Positions 16,453 through 22,457 of a DNA stretch of 23,974 bases are shown here, one piece after another. Within the stretch, counting starts at the first letter, position 1. Every line of letters begins with the position of its first letter. The notes below the pieces were generated by a model. That model made no database searches, was not told where the DNA came from, and was given only the letters and a program-made list of their open reading frames with translations. The position numbers and the translations under genes are program-made. Origin of the DNA: an uncultured Roseburia sp. (GTDB lineage: Bacteria; Bacillota; Clostridia; Lachnospirales; Lachnospiraceae); NCBI GenBank assembly GCA_900548205.1, contig URJS01000034.1:1-23974 (forward strand), written 5' to 3'.

Positions 16453-16481
16453 TTGACTTTTCGATTTCAGTATATTATGAT
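16453..16481 (+). promoter_or_regulatory. Predicted sigma-A promoter of the Crp/Fnr gene
   Basis: TTGACT (16453-16458) and TATGAT (16476-16481) with a 17-bp spacer. The start site would be near 16488, so the palindrome at 16497-16510 lies just downstream of it. Confidence 0.75.
16469..16474 (-). promoter_or_regulatory. Predicted -10 box of the ferredoxin promoter
   Basis: TATACT on the minus strand, inside the spacer of the opposing Crp/Fnr promoter. The -35 position (CATATT) is poor. A start site near 16462 would put the palindrome centre (16503.5) at -41.5, the classic activator position of FNR-type proteins. Confidence 0.5.
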
Positions 16482-16496
16482 TTTTGCATCAAATAT

Positions 16497-16510
16497 GTTG
16501 TTTTTACAAC
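16497..16510. promoter_or_regulatory. FNR/CRP-type 14-bp operator GTTGT-N4-ACAAC
   Basis: Perfect palindrome with 5-bp half sites and a four-base centre, the same geometry as FNR sites (TTGAT-N4-ATCAA). It lies between the ferredoxin gene and the Crp/Fnr gene, within the start of the latter's transcript. It probably serves activation of ferredoxin and repression of the regulator's own gene. Confidence 0.6.
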
Positions 16511-16523
16511 GTGCGAGGTTTTT

Positions 16524-17201
16524 ATGGATACTTCTTTTTTAACACGGACCGGATTATTTCAGGGTATTTCCGAAGACGAGATTACAGCGATACTTGACTG
16601 TGTGCAGGCAGTGCAAAAAAGCTACGCCAAAAATGATGTTGTCTATCATGCGGGAACTGTGATACACTCCCTCGGCATCGTTCTCTCCGGCAGCGTTTTT
16701 ATTGAAAATGATGATTTCTGGGGAAATAAAAATGTACTCGATATTGTCTCTCCCGGAGAAGTGTTTGCAGAAGCATACGCAAGCATCCCGGATGAACCCC
16801 TGATGTTTCAGGTCGTTGCCTGTGAGACAACGGAAATTTTATTTTTAAATGTGCAGCGTCTGCTGGCAGTCTGCCACCACGCCTGTACCTATCACCACAA
16901 GCTGATTGAAAATCTGCTCCGTATCTCTGCTCAGAAAAATCTTCATTTGTCGCGCCGCAGTCTGCACACCGCGTCAAAAACAATTCGCGGCCGCCTGCTG
17001 TCATACCTTTCTTATCAGGCAATCCGGCAGGGCAGCCGCGATTTTGTCATTCCATTTAACAGACAGCAGCTTGCCGACTATCTCAACGTAGACCGCAGCG
17101 CTCTCTCAAATGAACTTAGTAAAATGCAAAAAGAGGGGATTCTTCGCGCAGACAAAAGTCATTTTCATCTGTCCTCCGATGATATGGAGCTCTATCTTTG
17201 A
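16524..17201 (+). CDS. Crp/Fnr family transcriptional regulator
   Basis: The start is the ATG at 16524 with GAGG five bases upstream; the frame stays open for 139 codons more but that stretch is antisense to the ferredoxin gene. The 225-residue product has a cyclic-nucleotide-binding-type beta roll (about 10-120), a dimer helix (about 120-148) and a winged helix-turn-helix (about 155-225, with R-Q-Q-L-A-D-Y-L-N-V-D-R-S-A-L-S-N-E-L). Cysteines are C26, C100, C117 and C121; the C117-x3-C121 pair with nearby His could bind an iron-sulfur cluster, metal or haem, but no N-terminal FNR cysteine motif is present. It is likely a redox or nitrosative-stress sensor controlling the divergent ferredoxin. 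Confidence 0.9.
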   Translation: MDTSFLTRTGLFQGISEDEITAILDCVQAVQKSYAKNDVVYHAGTVIHSLGIVLSGSVFIENDDFWGNKNVLDIVSPGEVFAEAYASIPDEPLMFQVVACETTEILFLNVQRLLAVCHHACTYHHKLIENLLRISAQKNLHLSRRSLHTASKTIRGRLLSYLSYQAIRQGSRDFVIPFNRQQLADYLNVDRSALSNELSKMQKEGILRADKSHFHLSSDDMELYL

Positions 17202-17216
17202 CCTACCGCCCGTCTG

Positions 17217-17795
17217 TCAGGCGCGAAAATGTATCTCACCTGTTGCCGCGTCCATGCGCTCGACAATGGCAAGCGACTCCAGATGGTAGCCAAGATTTCT
17301 GATCATACGTCCGCCGGACTGGAAGCCTTTCTCCACCGCAATTCCAATGCCCTCCACCGTGCCTCCCGCAGACTGCACGATCTGTATCAGTCCCTGAAGG
17401 GCACAGCCGTTTGCGAGAAAATCATCAATGATCAAAACATGAGAATCCTGATTCAGAAACTTCTTGGAGACAATGACCTGATTTGTGCAGTGGTGTGTAA
17501 AGGACTCCACCTCTGCCACATACATTTCTCCCTCAATGTTGATGCTCTTGGATTTCTTGGCAAATACGACCGGCACCTGAAAATATTGCGCGACAATACA
17601 GGCAATTCCGATACCGGACGCCTCGATCGTCAAAATCTGATTGATCGGCTTTCCTGCAAACCGCCGCTGAAATTCCTTTCCGATCTCGTTAAAAAGAGCA
17701 ATATCCATCTGATGATTTAAAAAGGAATCAACCTTTAAGACATTGCCTTCTTTGACAATGCCGTCCCTTTTGATGCGTTCTTCCAAAAAATTCAT
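17217..17795 (-). CDS. xpt: Xanthine phosphoribosyltransferase
   Basis: A 192-residue cytoplasmic type I phosphoribosyltransferase that converts xanthine and PRPP to XMP in purine salvage. The PRPP-binding motif H-V-L-I-I-D-D-F-L-A-N-G is at 119-130 with D124 and D125. The length and the N-terminal M-N-F-L-E-E-R-I-K-R-D-G match Firmicutes Xpt. In Bacillus the gene is paired with pbuX under a guanine riboswitch; here no pbuX and no purine riboswitch is present. Instead it follows the DUF1846 gene by 12 bp, so both are transcribed from the promoter at 19342-19370. Confidence 0.95.
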   Translation of the reverse strand: MNFLEERIKRDGIVKEGNVLKVDSFLNHQMDIALFNEIGKEFQRRFAGKPINQILTIEASGIGIACIVAQYFQVPVVFAKKSKSINIEGEMYVAEVESFTHHCTNQVIVSKKFLNQDSHVLIIDDFLANGCALQGLIQIVQSAGGTVEGIGIAVEKGFQSGGRMIRNLGYHLESLAIVERMDAATGEIHFRA

Positions 17796-17807
17796 GCGCT
17801 CTCCCCT

Positions 17808-19292
17808 TTAAAAATACAGTTCCTTACTCGGATAGATTGGCTCGCAGGTCATGCGCAGCCCAAGCTTGCGCAGCGTGTCCTCATCCCCCGCCAAAAGCAT
17901 CTGCGTTGAGTGAAACTCACAGTCGCGCAGCTGCTGTAGAGCACGCATGGCACGCGCGGTCAAAGTGTTTGTCGCTCCCGAAATAGACAGCGCGGTCAGC
18001 ACATCCTCCAGATTTAAAAGCGTGCTGTGGTTATTTAAAATCTTCGTCTTAAGCTCTACGATCGGCTTTAAAATCACAGGGCTTAACAGCGTCAGATCAT
18101 CGTCGATATTTGTCAGCTCCTTGATCGCATTTAAGACCACAGAGGAGCTTGCCGTCATCAGCTCGCTCGACTTTCCGGTGACGATCCTTCCATCCGGAAG
18201 CTCAATCGCCGCCGCAGGCATGTCGCTCGCCGCAGATTTGTCAAGCGCCGCCTTCACCACATCGCGAATATCCGGCGTGATATTGAGCTGACGCATGATC
18301 AGCTTGATCTTCTCCACCGCCTCCTGCTCTCCCTTTCCCTGCCGGTGTGCACATTTTGCCGCAAAGAAACGCCGGATGATCTCCTGACAGCTCGCCGCGC
18401 TTACTGCCTCGTCGTCAAAAATCGCATAGCCCGCCATATTCACACCCATGTCGGTCGGGCTCTTATAATCAAATGCTCCGCCGCTAATGCTTGCAAGCGT
18501 GCTCTCCACGATCGGAAACGCCTCCACGTCACGGTTATAGTTGACTGTCGTCTCACCGTATGCCTCCAGATGGAACGGGTCGATCATGTTGACGTCGTTT
18601 AAGTCCGCGGTCGCCGCCTCATAAGCAAGATTGACCGGATGCTTTAGCGCCAGATTCCAGATCGGGAACGTCTCAAACTTAGCATAACCCGCCGCATTTC
18701 CGCGGATCGTCTCATGATAGACCTGTGACAGGCAGGTGGCAAGCTTGCCGCTGCCCGGTCCCGGCGCCGTCACGACTACCAGAGGCTTTGTCGTCTCGAC
18801 ATACGGATTCGCGCCAAACCCTTCCTCGCTGCAGATATAATCAATCTCTGTCGGATAGCCCTTGATCGGTCTGTGCACATAATTCTTCACGCCGCGCATC
18901 GTAAGCTTGGACATAAACGCATCCGCCGCAGGCTGTCCGGTATAGCGGGTGATGACAACGCTGTTGACCTCAATGCCAAGATGCGTAATATTATCAATGA
19001 GGCGCAGCACGTCCATGTCATAGGTGATACCAAGATCCGCGCGCATTTTTGTCTTTTCAATATCGCCCGCAGAAATCGTAAAAATAATCTCCGCCGTCTC
19101 GCGCAGCTCATAGAGCAGCTTGATCTTCGCATTCACGTCGAATCCCGGCAGAACTCTTGCCGCATGATAGTCGTCAAACAGCTTGCCGCCAAACTCCAGA
19201 TAGAGCTTGCCCTTCGCCTGCTCGATCCTCTCTAGGATATGCTCCTTCTGCTTCTTCATATACAGGTCATTGTCAAATCCAATTTTATCCAT
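17808..19292 (-). CDS. DUF1846 (UPF0371) family protein
   Basis: The start is the ATG at 19292, nine bases after AGAGG; a GTG at 19298 would add two residues. The 494-residue product matches the DUF1846 family along its full length. Visible motifs include F-G-G-K-L near 36, R-V-L-P-G-F-D, and a Gly-rich A-P-G-P-G-S-G-K segment near 180-187 resembling a P-loop, though Leu follows the Lys where Ser or Thr would be. The family has structures in public databases but no settled function that I can name. Its position directly before xpt hints at a link to nucleotide metabolism, by inference only. Confidence 0.92.
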   Translation of the reverse strand: MDKIGFDNDLYMKKQKEHILERIEQAKGKLYLEFGGKLFDDYHAARVLPGFDVNAKIKLLYELRETAEIIFTISAGDIEKTKMRADLGITYDMDVLRLIDNITHLGIEVNSVVITRYTGQPAADAFMSKLTMRGVKNYVHRPIKGYPTEIDYICSEEGFGANPYVETTKPLVVVTAPGPGSGKLATCLSQVYHETIRGNAAGYAKFETFPIWNLALKHPVNLAYEAATADLNDVNMIDPFHLEAYGETTVNYNRDVEAFPIVESTLASISGGAFDYKSPTDMGVNMAGYAIFDDEAVSAASCQEIIRRFFAAKCAHRQGKGEQEAVEKIKLIMRQLNITPDIRDVVKAALDKSAASDMPAAAIELPDGRIVTGKSSELMTASSSVVLNAIKELTNIDDDLTLLSPVILKPIVELKTKILNNHSTLLNLEDVLTALSISGATNTLTARAMRALQQLRDCEFHSTQMLLAGDEDTLRKLGLRMTCEPIYPSKELYF

Positions 19293-19341
19293 GTGCACCC
19301 GCCTCTTTCTAATTTGCTGTCAATTCTTTTTTAACGAAATA

Positions 19342-19370
19342 AGAATATCACGTCATCCCTGTTTTTTCAA
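19342..19370 (-). promoter_or_regulatory. Predicted sigma-A promoter of the DUF1846-xpt operon
   Basis: On the minus strand TTGAAA (19370-19365) and TATTCT (19347-19342) with a 17-bp spacer. The leader to the ATG at 19292 is about 45 bases, too short to hold a purine riboswitch. Confidence 0.7.
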
Positions 19371-19485
19371 GCTTGTATCTTCCACTGACCGCATAATTTT
19401 TTTGAAGAAAAAGGGAGTGTCGCAAAATCATCTAATTAGATGATTAAGTGATGCCCCCCTTCTAAACAACTTGCAAAATTTCCTG

Positions 19486-19514
19486 TTGAAACTTTGACAG
19501 CCATATACTATAAT
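19486..19514 (+). promoter_or_regulatory. Promoter of antisense RNA, copy A
   Basis: TTGAAA (19486-19491), 17-bp spacer, consensus TATAAT (19509-19514). The start site would be near 19521. The same boxes and spacing occur in copy B at 19914-19942. Confidence 0.8.
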
Positions 19515-19520
19515 AAACAT

Positions 19521-19607
19521 AAAGAAAGCAACCGCCCACAAAGTGGTTAGCCTCAAATTGAGTTACTAAAAAAGTCACTCGTCGGCCAAGACAGGAGTGG
19601 CTTTTTT
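19521..19607 (+). ncRNA. Candidate antitoxin RNA of a type I toxin-antitoxin locus, copy A
   Basis: No open frame with a ribosome binding site is present in this short plus-strand unit of about 87 bases. It runs from a strong promoter to a hairpin with a U-run. The 5' half contains CCAC-AAA-GTGG, a small stem-loop, then TTAGCCTC. The 3' half is a 13-bp stem (19568-19580 with 19595-19607) with an inner GTC/GAC pairing. Its end overlaps the 3' end of the minus-strand toxin transcript, so the two RNAs would be complementary over about 40 bases. The arrangement matches Fst-type and holin-like-toxin loci, where the short RNA blocks toxin synthesis. Function is inferred from layout. Confidence 0.7.
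19568..19607. terminator. Bidirectional terminator shared by toxin and antitoxin RNA, copy A
   Basis: The stem has six A-T pairs plus AGTCACTC-type GC-richer core and a loop around GGCCAA. On the plus strand it ends in six T, and on the minus strand also in six T, so each strand can end at this hairpin. Confidence 0.75.
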
Positions 19608-19698
19608 ATTTTTGCTTGTTATTCCTATCTATGTAGGCAAGCAGTGTGATTAAAAATGTTGCAAACAGAATCAAATCCTGAAATGAAAACATTTCCAT
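19606..19698 (-). CDS. Holin-like type I toxin peptide, 30 residues
   Basis: ATG at 19698 with GGGGAGG eight bases upstream, stop TAA at 19606. The peptide starts M-E-M-F-S-F-Q-D, has one membrane helix at about 9-22 (L-I-L-F-A-T-F-L-I-T-L-L-A-Y) and ends in a charged tail (I-D-R-N-N-K-Q-K). This layout, and the tail in particular, is that of the putative holin-like toxin (Hol-Tox) and Fst-type peptides of Firmicutes, which damage the membrane when overproduced. A short antisense-type RNA with a strong promoter faces it from downstream. The binding site is paired with an upstream CCTCCC in the leader. No confident promoter was found; TGTTATGCT near 19776-19768 is a possible extended -10. Confidence 0.75.
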   Translation of the reverse strand: MEMFSFQDLILFATFLITLLAYIDRNNKQK

Positions 19699-19706
19699 AC
19701 GCACCA

Positions 19707-19733
19707 CCTCCCCTCTTGCATAAGTCTGGGAGG
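19707..19733 (-). promoter_or_regulatory. Leader hairpin covering the toxin ribosome binding site
   Basis: In the minus-strand leader CCTCCC (19733-19728) can pair perfectly with GGGAGG (19712-19707), which is the toxin's ribosome binding site. This would keep translation low, a known feature of type I toxin mRNAs. Confidence 0.6.
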
Positions 19734-19856
19734 CTACCACTCTGTACACGATCACTCTCTTTCAGAGAGCATAACATATTTTTCCGGTTTAAATAATCCT
19801 ACACTTGTCTTGTTTTTATATTACTGTACCTTCCACCAACCACATAGTTTTTTAAG

Positions 19857-19888
19857 AAAAAGCTCCATAAACACATGGTTTATGGAAC
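19857..19888 (-). terminator. Minus-strand terminator hairpin in copy B
   Basis: Arms GCTCCATAAAC (19862-19872) and GTTTATGGAAC (19878-19888) form an 11-bp stem with one U-G pair on the minus strand, five-base loop, then five T. It could end transcripts that read through from gdhA before the toxin leader of copy A. Confidence 0.55.
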
Positions 19889-19913
19889 TTCTCAATAGCT
19901 TGCAAATTTTTTG

Positions 19914-19942
19914 TTGAAACTTTAACAGCCATATACTATAAT
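19914..19942 (+). promoter_or_regulatory. Promoter of antisense RNA, copy B
   Basis: TTGAAA (19914-19919), 17-bp spacer and consensus TATAAT (19937-19942), the same as in copy A. The preserved boxes suggest the RNA is still made although its toxin gene is gone. Confidence 0.75.
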
Positions 19943-19948
19943 AAACAT

Positions 19949-20041
19949 AAAGAGAGCAACCGCCCACAAAGTGGTTAGCCTCATAGTATGACAAAAATAA
20001 GTCACTCGTCCGACTAAGACAAGAGTGACTTATTTATTTTT
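19949..20041 (+). ncRNA. Candidate orphan antitoxin RNA, copy B
   Basis: About 93 bases from a predicted start near 19949 to the U-run after the hairpin. It shares with copy A a 28-base identical core that contains the CCGCCCACAAAGTGGTTAGC stretch. Its terminator stem is 13 bp (19995-20007 with 20023-20035) and keeps pairing although bases differ from copy A. No toxin gene faces it: only nine codons remain. It could still pair with the gdhA 3' untranslated end, or act on the copy A toxin mRNA. Confidence 0.62.
19995..20035. terminator. Terminator of gdhA and of the copy B RNA
   Basis: Perfect 13-bp stem with an inner GTC/GAC pairing. It ends in five T on the minus strand, about 30 bases past the gdhA stop codon, and in A-TTTTT on the plus strand. 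It is the only hairpin right after gdhA. Confidence 0.72.
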
Positions 20042-20063
20042 GCTTTTTATTCCTATCTCTGTA
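20034..20063 (-). pseudogene. Remnant of a holin-like toxin gene, last 9 codons plus stop
   Basis: On the minus strand, starting one base after the gdhA stop, the sequence reads Y-R-D-R-N-K-K-Q-K-stop. The copy A toxin ends Y-I-D-R-N-N-K-Q-K-stop. The start codon, binding site and membrane helix are absent, so no toxin can be made. Confidence 0.7.
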
Positions 20064-20064
20064 A

Positions 20065-21399
20065 TCAGCAGACACCCTGTGCCAGCATCGCATTCGCAAC
20101 CTTCTCAAAGCCCGCAATATTCGCTCCTGCCACATAGTTGCCTTCCATACCGTAGCGCTTTGCCGCCTCGTCGATATTGTGATAGATATTGATCATAATC
20201 TGCTGCAGCTTTTCGTCAACCTCCTCAAAGGTCCAGCTTAAACGCTCGCTGTTCTGTGTCATCTCCAGCGCCGATGTTGCCACGCCGCCCGCATTGGAAG
20301 CCTTGCCGCAGATAAACCACACGCCGCTCTCCTGCAGATACTTTGTGGCGTCCAAAGAAGTCGGCATATTTGCACCCTCGCAGACAGCCTTTACACCGTT
20401 TTCCACAAGCTGCTTCGCATCGTCGATGAGCAGCTCGTTTTGTGTTGCACACGGAAGCGCAATGTCGCATTTCACGCTCCATACACCGCGTCCCTCATGA
20501 TACTCCGCTCCATTTCTCACAGCCGCGTACTCGGTTAGACGCGCACGCTTCACTTCCTTGATTTCTTTAAGCAGGGCAACATCAATTCCCTGCGGATCAT
20601 AGATCCATCCGGTGGAATCGGAGCATGTCACAACCCTTGCCCCCATCTGCTGTGCCTTCTCGATCGCATAGATTGCAACGTTTCCGGCGCCTGATACCAC
20701 GACCGTCTTGCCCTCCATGGACTCCCCATGACACTTCATCAGCTCCTGCGTAATATACAAAAGACCGTATCCCGTTGCCTCGGTACGCGCCAGCGATCCG
20801 CCGTAGCTTAAGCCCTTTCCGGTCAGAACACCCTCGTTCACACCGCGGATTCTCTTATACTGTCCGTACATATATCCGATCTCTCTTGCACCTGTTCCAA
20901 TATCTCCGGCAGGCACATCGACGTCCGCGCCGATATATTTGCACAGCTCAGTCATAAAGCTCTGGCAAAATGCCATAACCTCTCGGTCCGATTTGCCCTT
21001 CGGGTCAAAGTCAGCGCCACCCTTACCACCGCCAATCGGAAGTCCGGTCAGAGAATTTTTAAAAATCTGCTCAAAGCCTAAAAATTTGATAATACCTGTA
21101 TTTACCGACGGATGCAGACGCAGACCTCCTTTGTATGGTCCGATCGCATTGTTGTACTGTACACGGTAACCGATATTGACCTGCACCTGTCCCTGATCGT
21201 CCACCCACGGAACACGGAACTTAAATTGTCTGTCCGGCTCCACCAGACGTTCTAACAACGCCTCTTTTCTGTATACTGCCTCGTTGGCGTCGATCACCGG
21301 TCTTAAAGACTCCAGCACCTCCTCTGCTGCCTGCAAAAATTCAGGCTCGGAAGCATTCTTTTCTTTTACCTTCGCTAAAACTTCATCAACGTATCCCAT
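20065..21399 (-). CDS. gdhA: Glutamate dehydrogenase (probably NADP-dependent)
   Basis: The start is the ATG at 21399, ten bases after AAGGAG; an ATG three codons earlier lies too close to that site. The 444-residue product interconverts 2-oxoglutarate plus ammonia and glutamate in the cytoplasm, as a hexamer. Active-site residues are visible: K90 (P-Y-K-G-G-L-R), K114, K126 in the P-I-G-G-G-K-G-G-A-D-F loop and D166 in P-A-G-D-I-G. The nucleotide-binding turn is G-A-G-N-V-A at 237-242. The strand end S260-D261-S262 resembles NADP-dependent enzymes more than the NAD-dependent clostridial type, so NADP is likely. Its 3' end runs into a decayed toxin locus that supplies its terminator. Confidence 0.96.
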   Translation of the reverse strand: MGYVDEVLAKVKEKNASEPEFLQAAEEVLESLRPVIDANEAVYRKEALLERLVEPDRQFKFRVPWVDDQGQVQVNIGYRVQYNNAIGPYKGGLRLHPSVNTGIIKFLGFEQIFKNSLTGLPIGGGKGGADFDPKGKSDREVMAFCQSFMTELCKYIGADVDVPAGDIGTGAREIGYMYGQYKRIRGVNEGVLTGKGLSYGGSLARTEATGYGLLYITQELMKCHGESMEGKTVVVSGAGNVAIYAIEKAQQMGARVVTCSDSTGWIYDPQGIDVALLKEIKEVKRARLTEYAAVRNGAEYHEGRGVWSVKCDIALPCATQNELLIDDAKQLVENGVKAVCEGANMPTSLDATKYLQESGVWFICGKASNAGGVATSALEMTQNSERLSWTFEEVDEKLQQIMINIYHNIDEAAKRYGMEGNYVAGANIAGFEKVANAMLAQGVC

Positions 21400-21479
21400 C
21401 CTGCACATTCTCCTTCTAAAATTTATAGTCTCCAGTGCAGTGCCGCAGCCTTTGTCTCCAGCACAACATTTGTAACGTT

Positions 21480-21508
21480 ATTTTAGTATACTTTTTTCCG
21501 AAGCGCAA
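21480..21508 (-). promoter_or_regulatory. Predicted promoter of gdhA
   Basis: On the minus strand TTGCGC (21508-21503) and TAAAAT (21485-21480) with a 17-bp spacer. The leader to the ATG at 21399 is about 75 bases; no clear structure was recognised in it. Confidence 0.55.
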
Positions 21509-21583
21509 GGCTCTTTTCTTTCATTCATTAAATTGTTAAAGTACACACTGTTGTGCCGGACTTTTCTGTGAAATCTGACGGTG

Positions 21584-21847
21584 TTAGATCAATCGGTAGA
21601 TAATGATTGCAAGCAGCACCCCGATGATGCTTGCGATTGTGATCTTGATAGACAGCGCAAATGTGAGCACCATGATCCCGAGGTCCAGCACGATCGGGCT
21701 TGTCAGTCCAAAGCTCTGCCCATAGTTAAGCCAGCCAAAGCCCGGCACCCCGGCAGCCAGATTTCCGATGAAGCCTCCCAGCACGATCCCCGCCAATAGC
21801 AGCAAAAACAATGCCCAGTGATTCTTACCCATGATTCCTCGTCCCAT
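21584..21847 (-). CDS. DUF4321 family small membrane protein
   Basis: An 87-residue protein with two membrane stretches (about 12-32 and 52-84) and the A-G-I-V-L-G-G-F-I-G motif at 19-28 typical of DUF4321. Function is unknown. The ATG at 21847 overlaps the MarR stop codon (TAATG), with GGGAG in the MarR end as binding site, so translation is probably coupled. ATG at 21832 (after GAGG, four bases) is an alternative start that removes five residues. Confidence 0.85.
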   Translation of the reverse strand: MGRGIMGKNHWALFLLLLAGIVLGGFIGNLAAGVPGFGWLNYGQSFGLTSPIVLDLGIMVLTFALSIKITIASIIGVLLAIIIYRLI

Positions 21848-22314
21848 TATCTTGTCTCCCTCTCTTTCTCTCCCTCTTTATATTCGTCACGAAAATAATC
21901 GATCAGCTTTGCCAGGCTGTAGATCAAAATCGTTGTCTCCTGTTCATTCAGCTGTCCCTTCGCCTCCGAGATCATCTTGCGGTGGAAGCCTTCGTGGTGC
22001 GCATATGCCTTTCTGCCTCTTTCCGTCAGCGAAACCCATATCACGCGTCTGTCATGTTTGCTTCTCTCCCTGCATACATAACCCTTATCAACAAGCCCCA
22101 CAACTGCCTTCGTGAGCGTCCCAGTCGTCACGCCAAGCAGTCTGGCAATGTCCGTCATATTTTTCGGCTCCTTGATCCCGATTGCCTCGATCACATGAAA
22201 ATCGTTATAGGTGATGCCGCCGAATTCCTCGCACACAAGACATCGCCCCTCTATTTCCATAATATCCTTAAATAATTTTACCAGCAATTCGTTTAATGTT
22301 TCATCTGCCGTCAT
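21847..22314 (-). CDS. MarR family transcriptional regulator
   Basis: A 155-residue winged helix-turn-helix protein. Recognition helices are at about 53-76 (N-M-T-D-I-A-R-L-L-G-V-T-T-G-T-L-T-K-A-V) and the wing follows (D-K-G-Y-V-C-R-E-R-S-K-H-D-R-R), with the D-R-R motif of MarR. AGAGG precedes the ATG by seven bases. The C-terminus is very charged. The only gene in the same unit is DUF4321, so its target may be itself and that gene, or lie elsewhere; fatty-acid genes of the FabT type are not seen nearby. C25 and C28 form a C-L-V-C pair that could sense oxidants. Confidence 0.9.
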   Translation of the reverse strand: MTADETLNELLVKLFKDIMEIEGRCLVCEEFGGITYNDFHVIEAIGIKEPKNMTDIARLLGVTTGTLTKAVVGLVDKGYVCRERSKHDRRVIWVSLTERGRKAYAHHEGFHRKMISEAKGQLNEQETTILIYSLAKLIDYFRDEYKEGEKERETR

Positions 22315-22359
22315 ACTCTTACCTCTGTTTCTAAAGCCTTCCCTAAGATTCGCTTATCC

Positions 22360-22387
22360 ATTATAGCATAATTGCTTGCGCAGGCAA
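22360..22387 (-). promoter_or_regulatory. Predicted promoter of the MarR-DUF4321 operon
   Basis: On the minus strand TTGCCT (22387-22382) and consensus TATAAT (22365-22360) with a 16-bp spacer and a TG extension before the -10 box. It is back to back with the thiT promoter, 13 bp away. Confidence 0.65.
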
Positions 22388-22400
22388 AACATTTTTGCAC

Positions 22401-22429
22401 TTGACATTCCCACACCAAGTTGCTATAGT
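22401..22429 (+). promoter_or_regulatory. Predicted sigma-A promoter of thiT
   Basis: Consensus TTGACA (22401-22406), 17-bp spacer and TATAGT (22424-22429). The predicted transcript starts near 22436, just before the TPP riboswitch. Confidence 0.8.
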
Positions 22430-22457
22430 TAGTTCCGTCAAAAGAAAATTGAATATC

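Larger units (their letters stand above)
19374..19635. repeat. Copy A of a duplicated toxin-antitoxin-like locus
   Basis: This segment aligns with 19825-20063. Shared parts include the start (TGTAYCTTCCAC), a promoter with the same boxes, a 28-base identical core inside the short RNA, a terminator hairpin, and the end of the toxin gene. The parts just upstream of the promoter differ, though each copy has a hairpin there: in copy A a perfect 20-bp palindrome at 19426-19445. Confidence 0.75.
19825..20063. repeat. Copy B of the toxin-antitoxin-like locus, toxin truncated
   Basis: Aligned with copy A at 19374-19635. The promoter, RNA core and hairpin are kept, while the toxin gene is cut off after its last codons, where the gdhA 3' end begins. 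It has diverged from copy A by many substitutions, so the duplication is not recent. Confidence 0.75.

Noticed and set aside
16107..16523. Upstream extension of the Crp/Fnr reading frame (139 codons)
   Set aside because: It is antisense to the ferredoxin gene, has no homology to Crp proteins, and the ATG at 16524 has both a binding site and a promoter at the right distance.
17796..17807. Purine riboswitch before xpt
   Set aside because: Only 12 bp separate xpt from DUF1846, and the DUF1846 leader of about 45 bases is too short for one.
19441..20064. CRISPR-like repeat pair
   Set aside because: Only two diverged copies exist, about 430 bp apart, and the shared parts are promoter, RNA core and terminator, not repeat-spacer units.
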